Below are positions 34,925 through 44,166 of a stretch of 64,000 nt of DNA, piece after piece; the first letter of the stretch is position 1; each line of letters begins with the position of its first letter. The notes beneath the pieces were generated by a model. It was not told the DNA's origin. It made no database searches and was given only the letters and a program-made list of their open reading frames with translations. The stretch comes from Streptomyces qinzhouensis. Its GTDB lineage: Bacteria; Actinomycetota; Actinomycetes; Streptomycetales; Streptomycetaceae. A program made the position numbers and the translations under genes. The DNA is taken from the NCBI RefSeq assembly GCF_007856155.1, contig NZ_CP042266.1:1984001-2048000 (forward strand), written 5' to 3'.

Positions 34925-35652
34925 GCCTGCGCCCGGGGCAGCGCGGGCTTGGTGGCGTAGGCGACGAAGCTCTTGCCGATCAGGGGGTTGAGCGCCTGCT
35001 CCGCGAGCCGGGTGGCCAGCGGCTTCTTCATGATGTCCCAGACCAGGAGTTGGTGGTACGCCTTGACCGGGAGGGCCTTGTCGTTGTCGACGCCGAAGGC
35101 GCACTTGAGCCACCAGTAGGGGCTGTGCAGGGCGTGGGCGTGGTGGGTGCCGTACGGGACGAGCCCGGCCTCCTCGATCCGCGCGAGCAGTTCGTCCGCC
35201 TTGTAGATACGGATATGGCCGCCCTCGACCTCGTGGTAGGCGTCGCTGAGGGCCCAGCAGATCTTCTCCGGGCCGTAGCGGGGAACGGTGACGGCGATCC
35301 GGCCGCCGGGCCTGAGGACCCGGACCATCTCGGCCAGCACGCCCTTGTCGTCGTGGATGTGCTCCATCACCTCGGAGATGATCACCACGTCGAAGGACTC
35401 GTCGGGGAAGGGGAGATGGAGCGCGTCGCCCTCCATCGCGGTGGCGGTGGCGCCCTCGGGGGCCTCGCCCGCCTCCTTCATCGCGGCGAACCACTTGGCG
35501 ACCTCGCGGATCTCCTCGGAGCTGCGGTCGAGGGCGACCACCCGGGCACCGCGCCGGTAACACTCGAAGGCATGGCGGCCGGCCCCGCAGCCGAGGTCGA
35601 GAACGCGATCGCCCGGGGCGAGCGGGAAGCGGGAGAAGTCGACGGTCAGCAC
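34921..35652 (-). CDS. Class I SAM-dependent methyltransferase
   Basis: A 243-residue protein from GTG 35652. VLDLGCGAGRHAFECYRRGA is motif I, VVALDRSS motif II, AMEGDALHLPFPDESFDVVIISEVMEHI motifs III-IV and LRPGGRIAVTVPRYG motif VI. It is coupled by GTGA to the toroid-protein gene and lies 175 bp after the glycosyltransferase gene, so the three probably form one operon acting on a common product. Acceptor unknown. Confidence 0.85.
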   Translation of the reverse strand: MLTVDFSRFPLAPGDRVLDLGCGAGRHAFECYRRGARVVALDRSSEEIREVAKWFAAMKEAGEAPEGATATAMEGDALHLPFPDESFDVVIISEVMEHIHDDKGVLAEMVRVLRPGGRIAVTVPRYGPEKICWALSDAYHEVEGGHIRIYKADELLARIEEAGLVPYGTHHAHALHSPYWWLKCAFGVDNDKALPVKAYHQLLVWDIMKKPLATRLAEQALNPLIGKSFVAYATKPALPRAQA

Positions 35653-35741
35653 GCGTTCCTGCTTTCGCGGTCGGCACGGGAGAGACGGAAGGAGGGATAC
35701 GGGTGGGGGCACCGGCCCGACCGCGGAAACGTTCCGCCGGT

Positions 35742-35801
35742 GGTGGCGGTGGGAGCGGTGGCGGCAGGAGCGGTGGCGGTGGGAGCGGTGGCGGTGGGGC
35801 C
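35742..35801. repeat. 15-bp tandem repeat in glycosyltransferase-methyltransferase spacer
   Basis: Four units of GGTGGCGGTGGGAGC-type sequence in direct tandem, non-coding. Confidence 0.85.
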
Positions 35802-35827
35802 GGCGTCCACGGTACGGGCGGGGTGGG

Positions 35828-37528
35828 TCACCGGGCGGCCGCCCGGGCTCCCCGGCGTGAGCGGGCGGCCCGGTCCACCGCCTCCCGGTACAGCTCGGCC
35901 GTGCCCTGCGCGGCCCGGGCCCAGGTGAATCGTTCCAGCACCCGGGCGCGCCCGGCCGCGCCCAGCCGCTTCCGCAGCTCCGCGTCCCCGAGCAGCCGTC
36001 CCAGAGCCGCCGCCAGGGCGCCCGCGTCCCCGGGCGGCACCGCCAGACAGGTCTCGCCGTCGGGCCCGGCGACCTCCGGGATCGCCCCGCCGGTGGTGGC
36101 GACGAGCGGGGTGCCGGTGGCCATCGCCTCGGCGGCGGGCAGGGAGAAGCCCTCGTACAGCGACGGCACACAGGCGATCTGCGCCCCGCGCACCAGGTCG
36201 ACCAGCTCCGCGTCGGAGACGCCCTTGACGAACTCGACCGCGCCGCCGAGTCCGTACCGTTCGATGGCCCGGGCGACCGGACCGCCCTCGGCCCGTTTGC
36301 CGACCACGACGAGATGCGCACCGGGGTGTTCAGTACGGACCTTGGCCAGCGCCTCCACCAGATGCACCAGCCCCTTGAGCGGTACATCGGCGCTGGAGGT
36401 GGTCACGATCCGGCCGGGGACCTCGGGGACGGCCGGATCGGGCGAGAACAGCCCGGTGTCGGCGCCGATGTGGACCACGCGGATCCGGTCGGGGCGTACG
36501 CCGAGATGCTCTTCGATCTCGCGCCGGGAGCTGCCGGAGACCGTGAGCACGGAGGGCAGTTGCCGGGCCACGCGCTTCTGCATCCGGGTGAAGCCGTACC
36601 AGCGGCGTACCGAGGACCGGCGCTGCCAGGTGTCGGCGGCGTCGAGTTCGAGCTGCCGGTCGACGGTGATCGGGTGGTGCACGGTGGTGACCAGGGGGGC
36701 ACCGAGATCGCCGAGCAGTCCGTAGCCGAGGGTCTGGTTGTCGTGGACGACGTCGAACCGGCCGCGGCGGGCGCGCAGATGGCGGCGGGCGCGCAGGGAG
36801 AACGTCAGCGGCTCGGGGAAGCCGCCGGTCCACATCGTGCCGACCTCCAGAGCGTCGACCCAGTCGCGGTACTCCTCGCGGGCGGGCGTACGGAAGGGGT
36901 CCGGGCTGCGGTAGAGGTCGAGGCTGGGCAGTTCGGTGAGGCGGACGCCCTCTTCGGGGTCGAGTACGGGATAGGGCTGGGCGCCGATCACCTCGACGTC
37001 GTGGCCGAGGCGGGCGAGTTCGCGGGAGAGATGGCGGACGTAGACGCCCTGGCCGCCGCAGAAGGGGTTGCCCTTGTACGTGAGGAGGGCGATGCGCAGG
37101 GGCTGTTCACCGCGGGGGGCGCCGGGGCGGCCGAGGCCGCCGGGGTGGGCGGCGAGGGGCGCGCCGGGCGGCCGGCCGGCTTCGGCGCCGAAGGCCGTAC
37201 CGCCGCCGGCAACGGCGTTGCGCGTGAGGCCGTTGCCCGCAGGACCGGTGTCCGTACCGGCGTTGCCTGCAGGCCCGGTGTCCGTACCGGCTTTGCGTGC
37301 ACGGTCGTTGTCCGCAGGACCGGTGTCCGTACGGTCGTTGTCCGCGGGGTCGCCGCTGTCGTTCCGGCGGTCGGCCGGGGCGGCCACAGCGGTTTCGGGG
37401 GGGTCGGGGGTGTCGTCGCCGTGGTGTCCGGAGGTCTGCCGGGAGTCTTCTCCGGAGGGCTGCCCGGAGTCGCGCGGTGCGCCGTCCTCCGGATCACGGG
37501 GACCGGCTTCGATGGCCTCAGCGGTCAC
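35828..37528 (-). CDS. GT4-family glycosyltransferase with disordered repeat N-terminus
   Basis: A 566-residue protein from GTG 37528. Residues 1-~140 are disordered and contain TDTGPAGN-type repeats; residues ~145-555 form a GT-B fold: IALLTYKGNPFCGGQGVYVRHLSREL (donor-side glycine loop), FDVVHDNQTLG, VLTVSGSSRREIEEHLGV, and the nucleotide-sugar site PSLYEGFSLPAAEAMATGTPLVAT. It transfers a sugar from a nucleotide-activated donor in the cytoplasm, with retention. A KstR site lies 56 bp upstream, shared with divergent kstR, so this operon may be regulated with sterol genes. Confidence 0.85.
   Translation of the reverse strand: MTAEAIEAGPRDPEDGAPRDSGQPSGEDSRQTSGHHGDDTPDPPETAVAAPADRRNDSGDPADNDRTDTGPADNDRARKAGTDTGPAGNAGTDTGPAGNGLTRNAVAGGGTAFGAEAGRPPGAPLAAHPGGLGRPGAPRGEQPLRIALLTYKGNPFCGGQGVYVRHLSRELARLGHDVEVIGAQPYPVLDPEEGVRLTELPSLDLYRSPDPFRTPAREEYRDWVDALEVGTMWTGGFPEPLTFSLRARRHLRARRGRFDVVHDNQTLGYGLLGDLGAPLVTTVHHPITVDRQLELDAADTWQRRSSVRRWYGFTRMQKRVARQLPSVLTVSGSSRREIEEHLGVRPDRIRVVHIGADTGLFSPDPAVPEVPGRIVTTSSADVPLKGLVHLVEALAKVRTEHPGAHLVVVGKRAEGGPVARAIERYGLGGAVEFVKGVSDAELVDLVRGAQIACVPSLYEGFSLPAAEAMATGTPLVATTGGAIPEVAGPDGETCLAVPPGDAGALAAALGRLLGDAELRKRLGAAGRARVLERFTWARAAQGTAELYREAVDRAARSRRGARAAAR
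37231..37350. repeat. 30-bp tandem repeats encoding TDTGPAGN units
   Basis: Units at 37231-37260 and 37261-37290 differ at two positions; a third, shifted by 15 bp, lies at 37306-37335, with a partial copy after. All keep the glycosyltransferase frame. Confidence 0.85.
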
Positions 37529-37583
37529 TCACGGCCCCCTGTCTCCCCTACGTTTCGCCGGAGCGTAACCGCTCGCGCTAATC

Positions 37584-37597
37584 TAGAACAAGTTTCA
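37584..37597. promoter_or_regulatory. KstR operator at kstR / glycosyltransferase divergent promoter
   Basis: TAGAACAAGTTTCA matches TnnAACnnGTTnnA exactly. It is 56 bp from the glycosyltransferase start and 138 bp from kstR, consistent with autoregulation. Confidence 0.85.
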
Positions 37598-37734
37598 GAC
37601 TTGCCCGCTCAAGGAGCATTGAATCTACCCGCAGGTAGCTCCGCATTGACGGCCGGATCAGGTGATTCACGCCACGACGGGCCGGTGACGGCGGGCTCGG
37701 CGACGGGCTCAACGGGGAACGGGGTACGCGGACG

Positions 37735-38499
37735 ATGACAGCCGAAGCCCGGCAGGCACGGCGGGGACCGGAACGGGTTTCCGGGCCGAGACCCGGTGGC
37801 GCGGACGGTACGGAACCGGCACCGGATCCCGCGGCCCGCCCCCGCACCCGTACCACCCCTCGCGCCGTACCGCAGCCGGGCGCGGTGCCCGGCTCGCCGC
37901 CCCTGACGGAGCGTCAGGAGGCCAGGCGCCGCCGGATCCTGCACGCCAGCGCACAGCTCGCGGGCCGGGGCGGCTTCGACGCCGTCCAGATGCGGGAGGT
38001 CGCCGAGGCCGCGGGCGTCGCCCTCGGCACCCTGTACCGCTACTTCCCCTCCAAGATCCATCTGCTGGTCGCCACCATGCAGGACCAGCTCCAGCACCTC
38101 CACACGACCCTGCGCAAACGGCCCCCGGGCGGGGCGACCGCGGCCGAGCGGGTGGCCGAGACACTGATGCGGGCCTTCCGGGCGCTCCAGCGCGAACCGC
38201 AGCTCGCGGACGCGATGGTGCGGGCGCTGACCTTCGCGGACCGCAGTGTGAGCCCCGAGGTGGACACGGTCTCGCGGCAGACGACGGCGATCATCCTGGA
38301 CGCGACGGGCCTCGACGATCCGACGCCCGAGCAGTTGTCGGCGGTCCGGGTGATCGAACACACCTGGCACTCGGCGCTGATCACCTGGTTGTCGGGGCGG
38401 GCGTCGATCGCCCAGGTGAAGATCGATATCGAGACCGTATGCCGGCTGATCGACCTGACGGCGCCGGACGGGGCGGGCCGACAGGGCCGCCGGGGCTGA
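37735..38499 (+). CDS. kstR: TetR-family repressor KstR
   Basis: A 254-residue TetR protein. A ~55-residue disordered N-terminus precedes the DNA-binding domain LTERQEARRRRILHASAQLAGRGGFDAVQMREVAEAAGVALGTLYRYFPSKIHLLVATM, which is nearly superimposable on mycobacterial KstR. The ligand domain also aligns (ADAMVRALTFADRSVSPEVDTV, VIEHTWHSALITWLSGRAS). KstR represses sterol catabolic genes until a 3-oxo-cholestenoyl-CoA-type ligand binds. Sites matching its consensus occur before kstR, fadE34, the Hsd4B operon and near fadA5/cyp125 in this window. ATG 37735 is weakly supported; a shorter start within the disordered tail is possible. Confidence 0.92.
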   Translation: MTAEARQARRGPERVSGPRPGGADGTEPAPDPAARPRTRTTPRAVPQPGAVPGSPPLTERQEARRRRILHASAQLAGRGGFDAVQMREVAEAAGVALGTLYRYFPSKIHLLVATMQDQLQHLHTTLRKRPPGGATAAERVAETLMRAFRALQREPQLADAMVRALTFADRSVSPEVDTVSRQTTAIILDATGLDDPTPEQLSAVRVIEHTWHSALITWLSGRASIAQVKIDIETVCRLIDLTAPDGAGRQGRRG

Positions 38500-38564
38500 G
38501 GCCCGGGCGGCCGGGCCCAGTCCCGGGCCCAGTCCCCCGCCCGCTCCCGGGCCCGTTCCCCGGC

Positions 38565-38798
38565 TCACTCCTCCGGCGGAAAGACCGGTTCACCACTGTC
38601 CAGCAGGGTGATCACGATCGCCTCCACCGGACAGCTCTCCGCCGCCGCGAGCACCGTCTCGTTCGCGTCCGTCGCCGCCTCCTTCGGGTGGGACTGCCGC
38701 GCCGAGTCCAGGGTGAAGCCCTCCGGGGCCGTACCCACGCACATCCCGGAGCCGATGCAGACCCCGCGGTCGACCTCCACATGCCAGCGGTCGCCCAT
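38565..38798 (-). CDS. Single-cluster ferredoxin (P450 redox partner type)
   Basis: A 77-residue acidic ferredoxin with GGAGG six bases before ATG 38798. CIGSGMC followed by CPVEAI near the C-terminus gives three clear cluster cysteines (CxxxxxC...CP), indicating a 3Fe-4S or modified 4Fe-4S cluster as in ferredoxins that feed actinobacterial P450s. It is downstream of the aldehyde dehydrogenase gene, separated by 134 bp with a 9-bp minisatellite. It may supply electrons to CYP125 encoded 13 kb away. Confidence 0.88.
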   Translation of the reverse strand: MGDRWHVEVDRGVCIGSGMCVGTAPEGFTLDSARQSHPKEAATDANETVLAAAESCPVEAIVITLLDSGEPVFPPEE

Positions 38799-38820
38799 CA
38801 CACGCCTCCGTCCGTCGCGC

Positions 38821-38890
38821 CTCGCGTGCCTCGCGTGCCTCGCGTGCCTCGTGTGTCTCGTGTGTCTCGTGTGTCTCGTGTGTCTCGCGT
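38821..38890. repeat. 9-bp minisatellite
   Basis: About eight head-to-tail units of CTCGYGTGY in the spacer between ferredoxin and aldehyde dehydrogenase genes; the first three and the middle four units form two homogeneous blocks. Confidence 0.9.
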
Positions 38891-38932
38891 CTCGCCGTGT
38901 TGGCACCGGCCCCGGCCGGGTCCGGCGGGTAC

Positions 38933-40399
38933 TCAGGAGCCGTACCCGGCAGGCAGGTGGATCGTCTTGTGCTCCAGATAGGCCGCGTACCCCTCGGGTC
39001 CGAACTCCCGCCCGAGCCCGGAGTTCTTGTAGCCGCCGAAGGGCCCCAGCATGTCGAGGCTGAAGGTGTTGACGTTGTACGTCCCGGTCCGGATCCTGCG
39101 GGCGAAGCCGATGCCGCGCTCCGGGTCGGCCGTCCAGACGCTGCCGCTGAGCCCGTAGTCGGAGTCGTTCGCGATCCGTACCGCCTCCTCCTCGTCCCCG
39201 TACGGCAGCAGACAGACCACCGGGCCGAAGATCTCCTCCCGGGCCACGCGCATCCCGTTGTCGACATCACCGAGGAGGGTCGGCTCGACGTACCAGCCGT
39301 GTTCCGGCCCCTTCGGGCGGCCGCCGCCGGTGAGGACCCTGGCGCCCTCGCGCCGGCCGGCCGCTATGTAGTCGAGGGAGCGGCCGCGCTGGCGCTCGGC
39401 GACCAGCGGGCCGAGCTGGGTGGCGGGGTCCAGCGGATCGCCGACGGTCAGCGCCTCCGCGGCGGCGGTCAGGGCCTCGGCTATCTCGTCGTAGCGGTCC
39501 CGCGGCGCCAGTATCCGGGTCTGGGCCACGCACGCCTGGCCGTTGTTCATCCAGGCCGCGGGCGCGATCCCGGCGACCGCCTCGGCCACGTCGGCGTCCG
39601 GCAGGATCACCGCGGCCGACTTTCCGCCCAGTTCGAGGGTGACCCGGGTCAGCCGGCGGGCGGCGACCTCCATGACGCGTTTGCCCGCGGCGACCGAACC
39701 GGTGAAGGACACCTTGTCCACGCCCGGGTGACCCACCAGATACTCGCCGGTCTCGCGCCCGGCGGGCAGGATGGACAGCACCCCTTCGGGCAGTCCCGCC
39801 TCGTGGACGATCTCGGCGAGGAGATAGGAGTCGAGCGGGGTCTCCGGGGAGGGTTTCAGTACCGCCGTACAGCCCGCGAGCAGGGCCGGAGCCAGCTTGG
39901 CCGCCGCGGTGAACTGGGGCACGTTCCACGGCACGACGGCCGCGACGACCCCGACGGGCTCGCGCCGTACGAGGATCGGGCCGAGCACCCCGGCGCGCGG
40001 CTCCTCCTCGGCGACCGTCCGGGCGACGGTGATCGCCGAATCCCACACCATCATCGCGCCGAGCGCCTGGGCGAGGACGCTCCACGAGTAGGGGGAGCCG
40101 TTCTGGGCGCTGACCACCCGGGCGATCTCCTCATGGCGTACCGCGATCGCGTCCTTGATACGGCTGACGACCGCGATCCGCTCCGCCAACTCCATCCGGG
40201 GCCAGGGGCCCTCGTCGAAGGCCCGGCGCGCGGCGGCCACGGCCCGGTCCACATCCGCCGGGGAGGCGTGCGGAACACGGCCGATGATCTGTTCGGTGTG
40301 GGGCGAGACGACCTCGATGGTGTCGGCGCCGAGGGGGTCGGTCCAGATGCCGCCGATGAAGAGCTGTCCGTGTTCCGTGAACTCCGTGGGTTCCGTCAT
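38933..40399 (-). CDS. NAD-dependent aldehyde dehydrogenase
   Basis: A 488-residue protein from ATG 40399. VVPWNVPQF and SFTGSVAAGKR are cofactor-binding, LELGGKSAAVIL contains the general-base Glu, MNNGQACVAQTRIL the catalytic Cys, and REEIFGPVVCLLPY completes the family signature. It oxidises aldehydes to acids with NAD(P)+. In context it could convert the aldehyde produced from sterol C26/27 oxidation to the acid before CoA activation; this is inference. A perfect TTCTGAC palindrome lies 42 bp upstream, and the ferredoxin gene follows. Confidence 0.9.
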   Translation of the reverse strand: MTEPTEFTEHGQLFIGGIWTDPLGADTIEVVSPHTEQIIGRVPHASPADVDRAVAAARRAFDEGPWPRMELAERIAVVSRIKDAIAVRHEEIARVVSAQNGSPYSWSVLAQALGAMMVWDSAITVARTVAEEEPRAGVLGPILVRREPVGVVAAVVPWNVPQFTAAAKLAPALLAGCTAVLKPSPETPLDSYLLAEIVHEAGLPEGVLSILPAGRETGEYLVGHPGVDKVSFTGSVAAGKRVMEVAARRLTRVTLELGGKSAAVILPDADVAEAVAGIAPAAWMNNGQACVAQTRILAPRDRYDEIAEALTAAAEALTVGDPLDPATQLGPLVAERQRGRSLDYIAAGRREGARVLTGGGRPKGPEHGWYVEPTLLGDVDNGMRVAREEIFGPVVCLLPYGDEEEAVRIANDSDYGLSGSVWTADPERGIGFARRIRTGTYNVNTFSLDMLGPFGGYKNSGLGREFGPEGYAAYLEHKTIHLPAGYGS

Positions 40400-40441
40400 G
40401 GCCGCCGCCTCTCCCGCGCCGGGGCGTTTTCCGCATCCATT

Positions 40442-40460
40442 TTCTGACGCTACGTCAGAA
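40442..40460. promoter_or_regulatory. TTCTGAC-GCTAC-GTCAGAA palindrome
   Basis: A perfect 7-bp inverted repeat with 5-bp spacer in front of the aldehyde dehydrogenase gene. A second, 10-bp palindrome CTGATATCAG lies at 40470-40479. Confidence 0.8.
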
Positions 40461-40611
40461 CTGACAGCACTGATATCAGCTCCGGGAGGAGTAATCCAGA
40501 CCCGGGAACGGGTCATGACGGTCCGGCGGGCCCGGGACCCGGGCCCCAGGACCCGGTGGCGGGCGCGCGGCGGCCCGGTGGCGGCGGTGCGCGGTGCGTA
40601 CGGTTGAGCGC

Positions 40612-41322
40612 ATGAGCGGCACTCCCCCGCGTCCGGTACGCCCGGATCCGCGCCCCGCGGCGGCCGGCGCACCGCCGGACCGGGTCTGGTACGCCTCGTA
40701 CGGCTCCAACACCGATCCCGGACGGCTGCGCGCCTATCTCCGCGGCGGACGGCCGGCGGGGGCGGCGCGGCCCACTCCGGGCTGCCGGGATCCGCGGCCT
40801 CCCGAACGGACGATCCCGCTCGAACTCCCGGGCACACTCCACTTCGCGACCTGGTCGCCGGTCTGGTCGGGCGGCCGGGCGTTCTGGGACCCGGACGCCG
40901 AGGGCACCACCTGGGCGCGGGCGCATCTGATCACGCTCGGCCAGTTCTCCGATATCGCGGCACAGGAGATGTACCGCGCGCCCGGCCCCGGCACGGACCT
41001 GGACCTGACCGAGGCGCTGGCCCGCGGGCGCGCGACGGTGGGGCCGGGGCGGTACGAGACGCTGGTCTGCCCCGGGTTCGTCGCCGGGCTGCCGGTGCTG
41101 GCCTTCACCGCGCCGTGGCGGTGCGGCGAGGTTCCCGGGGTGTCCCCGTCCGCCGGGTATCTCCGGCATCTGGCGGCCGGGCTGCTGGACGCCGGGGCGT
41201 GGAAGGCGTCCGCGGTCGCGCGCTATCTGGCGGCGGCGCCGGGCGCGGCGGGGTGGACGCCGGAGCGGGTGGCGGCGCTGACGGCCGGGACCTCGGGAGA
41301 TCCACGGCGACCAACTTCCTGA
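40612..41322 (+). CDS. Gamma-glutamylcyclotransferase-like fold protein
   Basis: A 236-residue cytosolic protein from ATG 40612. VWYASYGSNTDPGRLRAYLRGG is the YGSN motif of the gamma-glutamylcyclotransferase-like (BtrG/AIG2) fold. LHFATWSPVWSGGRAFWDP and ARAHLITLGQFSDIAAQEMY follow. Similar streptomycete proteins carry inconsistent names in databases; the catalytic Glu expected for cyclotransferase activity is not clear, so no reaction is assigned. Its 3' end overlaps an imperfect TCTGAC-type palindrome that precedes the MBL gene. Confidence 0.65.
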   Translation: MSGTPPRPVRPDPRPAAAGAPPDRVWYASYGSNTDPGRLRAYLRGGRPAGAARPTPGCRDPRPPERTIPLELPGTLHFATWSPVWSGGRAFWDPDAEGTTWARAHLITLGQFSDIAAQEMYRAPGPGTDLDLTEALARGRATVGPGRYETLVCPGFVAGLPVLAFTAPWRCGEVPGVSPSAGYLRHLAAGLLDAGAWKASAVARYLAAAPGAAGWTPERVAALTAGTSGDPRRPTS

Positions 41323-41334
41323 CAGGTCATCAGA
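41318..41334. promoter_or_regulatory. Imperfect TCTGAC-type palindrome before MBL gene
   Basis: CCTGAC-AGGTC-ATCAGA differs from the perfect form at one base per arm. It is 69 bp before the MBL-fold gene. Confidence 0.5.
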
Positions 41335-41402
41335 TTCCGTTAGGATGCGGTTGCCCACGACAACGAACAGCGGTGGGTACGTGTCCCGCGGGAGGAGCGC
41401 GC

Positions 41403-42443
41403 ATGCCGCAGGTGATCGACCACGGCGGAGGCGTCTGGTCCGTCCAGGTCCCCATTCCCGACAACCCCCTCGGCCATACCCTGGTGCATGTCGTCGACAC
41501 CGACCGCGGTCCGGTCCTCGTCGACACCGGCTGGGACGACCCCGCCGCCTGGACCGCGCTCACCGAGGGGCTGGCCGCCGTCGGTACCGCGGTCGCCGAT
41601 CTGCGCGGGGTCGTGATCACCCACCACCACCCGGACCATCACGGGCTCTCCGGCCGGGTCCGCGAGGAATCCGGGGCATGGCTCGCGATGCACCCGGCGG
41701 ACACCGCGATCGTCCGGCGCACCCGCGGCTCCCGGCCCGCCCGCTGGTTCGACTTCCTCATCGACACGCTCACCCGCGCCGGGGCGCCCGACGCGCATAC
41801 CGCGCCGCTGTACGCCGCCCGCGCGGCGGGCCGGACCGGCGGTCTGCCCGGGCTCGACCCCGCCCTGCCCGACCGGGAGATCGTCCCCGGCGAGCTGCTC
41901 CCCCTGACGGGCCGGAGGCTGCGCGCGATATGGACGCCCGGGCACACCCCCGGGCATGTCTGCCTCCATCTGGAGGAGGCCCATCCGGCCGGGCTGCCCG
42001 GCCGCGGCAGGCTCTTCTCCGGCGATCATCTGCTGCCCGGGATCAGCCCCCATATCGGGCTGTACGAGGATCCGGACGACGCCGACGACGGCGACACCGA
42101 TCCACTGGGCGACTACACGGCCTCCCTGGAACTCATCGCCCGCCTCGCCCCCGCCGAGGTCCTCCCGGCCCACCAGCACGCCTTCACCGGCGCCGATGCC
42201 CGGGTCCGGGAGCTGCTCAGCCATCACGAGGACCGGCTCCGGGGCCTCCTCTCGCTCCTCTCCGTACCCCTCACCCCCTGGCAGGCGGCCGAGCGGATGG
42301 AGTGGAACCGCCCCTGGGCCGCGATCCCGCACGCCTCCCGGACGATCGCGGTCTCGGAGGCCGAGGCCCATCTGCGCCGGCTGGTGAAACTGGGGCGCGC
42401 GGAGGTCCTGCCCGGGCTCCCTGTGCGATACGTAGCGGTCTGA
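41403..42443 (+). CDS. MBL-fold metallo-hydrolase
   Basis: A 346-residue metallo-beta-lactamase-fold protein; ATG 41403 follows GGGAGGAGC. Metal-binding motifs are VITHHHPDHHGLSG (HxHxDH), GHTPGHVCLHL and FSGDHLL, with a further His in LPAHQHAFTG. The C-terminal ~80 residues form a winged-helix-like extension (LTPWQAAERMEW...AEAHLRRLVKLGRAEV) found in a subfamily often described as hydrolases of CoA or acyl thioesters. A role in sterol or acyl-CoA metabolism is suggested only by the TCTGAC-type site before it. Confidence 0.85.
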   Translation: MPQVIDHGGGVWSVQVPIPDNPLGHTLVHVVDTDRGPVLVDTGWDDPAAWTALTEGLAAVGTAVADLRGVVITHHHPDHHGLSGRVREESGAWLAMHPADTAIVRRTRGSRPARWFDFLIDTLTRAGAPDAHTAPLYAARAAGRTGGLPGLDPALPDREIVPGELLPLTGRRLRAIWTPGHTPGHVCLHLEEAHPAGLPGRGRLFSGDHLLPGISPHIGLYEDPDDADDGDTDPLGDYTASLELIARLAPAEVLPAHQHAFTGADARVRELLSHHEDRLRGLLSLLSVPLTPWQAAERMEWNRPWAAIPHASRTIAVSEAEAHLRRLVKLGRAEVLPGLPVRYVAV

Positions 42444-42594
42444 GCCGATAAAGGTCGGTCCGAGCGGATACGCGACGGCCCGGCCCGGCACCGTAAGGCC
42501 TCGCACCCCCTCGCACCTCCTCGCCCCGACCTCGCCCCGGCCTCGTCCCGGACGGAAAAGCACCGCCCCGGGCCGCGCCGCCCCCGACCGTCGG

Positions 42595-42745
42595 TAAAGT
42601 GGACAGGTCGTATCACGCCCTTACAGGGGGAAGCCGGTGCGAATCCGGCACTGACCCGCAGCCGTAAGCCGTCGGCGCGCGCCGTGTCCGTGACCCCTTC
42701 GGTCACCGTCACCTCGTGCCGAGGCAGAGTCGGAATGCCCTGTTC
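42595..42745 (+). ncRNA. Cobalamin riboswitch
   Basis: The region contains the canonical B12 box and its surroundings: CCTTACAGGGGGAAGCCGG, TGCGAATCCGGCACTGACCC, GCAGCCGTAAGC and GCCGAGGCAGAGTCGGAATG in the proper order and spacing. Downstream, CCACCGGC-AGCC-GCCGGTGG (42766-42785) is a strong hairpin that could act in the expression platform. It precedes the five-gene ECF operon, which should be repressed when adenosyl- or methylcobalamin is plentiful. Confidence 0.93.
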
Positions 42746-42898
42746 CCGGCCGTGACCGGCTTGCGCCACCGGCAGCCGCCGGTGGCCGGCATCCGTCGAG
42801 GAATACGGGGCCGGAGCCCTGGTGCGTCCCCCCGGACGAGCCCGTGCCCGGATCCCGGCAGCGTCCCGCAGAGGGCGCGGGAAGAGGCACCACCCGTC
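42746..42898 (+). promoter_or_regulatory. Expression platform of the cobalamin riboswitch
   Basis: Leader sequence between aptamer and ATG 42899. It includes the 8-bp hairpin noted above; the ribosome site is probably GGAAGAGG about 11 bases before the start. Control by sequestration or termination cannot be distinguished. Confidence 0.5.
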
Positions 42899-44166
42899 AT
42901 GACCAACGCCACCGTACGCCGCGCGGCAGCCGCGCTCGCCGTCTCCGCCGTACTCGGCACGGCCCTCGCGCCCGCCGCGAGCGCGGCCACCACCCCGCCG
43001 CCCGCGGCCGCCCTGCCCTCGGGCCTCTACGGCACCACCGACCCGGCGTACGACGGGGTGTGGCGGCAGTCGCTCGCGCTGCTCGCCCAGGACACCGTCG
43101 GGGTCGAGCCCGCGGGCAAGGCGGTCGACTGGCTGACCGCTCAGCAGTGCGCGGACGGCGCCTTCGCCGCGTACCGCGCCGACGCCTCGCGCGCCTGTGA
43201 CGCCAAGCTGCCCCGCGACTCCAACGCCACCGCCGCGGCGGTCCAGGCGCTGGCCGCGACCGGCGGCGAGGAGAAGACCACCGCCGACGCGGTCGCCAAG
43301 GCCGTCGCCTGGCTGAAGTCGGTGCAGAACGCGGACGGCGGCTGGAGCTACAACCCGGGCGGGGCGAGCGACGCCAACTCCACCGCTTTGGTGATCGGCG
43401 CGCTCGCGGCGGCGGGCGAGAAGCCGGCGGCCGTGGTGTCCGCGAAGGGCGGGAAGTCTCCGTACGACGCGCTGGGGACCTTCGCCCGGCCGTGCACCGG
43501 TCCGGAGGCGGGCGCCTTCGTGTACCAGCCGCAGCTGCCGGGGGCCGTCGCCGACTCCACCGCCGCGGCTGTCGTGGCCGCGCAGGGCGCGGGCCTGGCG
43601 CCGAAGGCCGGGTCCGCCGATCCCGCCGCCAAGGGCACCACCTGCGACAAGGCCGCGAAGGGCCTCAAGGGTGCGGCCCTCAACGGCGGCGCCTATCTGG
43701 CGGCCGCGCTGGCGAAGACCGGCCACCTCCTGACCGCGCCGATGCCGGGCGCGGAGGACTCCGCACCCAAGCCCGACTTCGGGAACACGGCGGACGCGGT
43801 CGTCGCGCTGGCGGCGCAGGGCCGTACGGAGGAGGCGAAGAAGCCGCTGGAGTGGCTGAAGGCGAACGGCGCCGCCTGGGCGAAGCAGTCGGGCCCGGCC
43901 GCCTACGCCCAGCTCGTCTTCGCGGCCAACGCCACGGGCACCAACCCCGCGGACTTCGGCGGTACGGACCTGGTGGCGGGCCTGAACGCGACGGGTCCGG
44001 CGCCGGAGTCGGCGTCGCCGTCCGCCGACGGCAAGAAGGACGAGAAGAAGGACGAGAAGAAGAAGGACGACGGCTCCGGCCCCAACATCTGGTGGATCGT
44101 GGGCGCGTTCTTCGCGGCGAGCGCGGGTGCGGGCTTCCTTCTCAGCGGCCGTCGCAAGTCCCGGCC

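Noticed and set aside
38821..38890. Short regularly spaced repeats considered as a CRISPR array
   Set aside because: Nine-base units without spacers are a minisatellite; there are no cas genes in the window.
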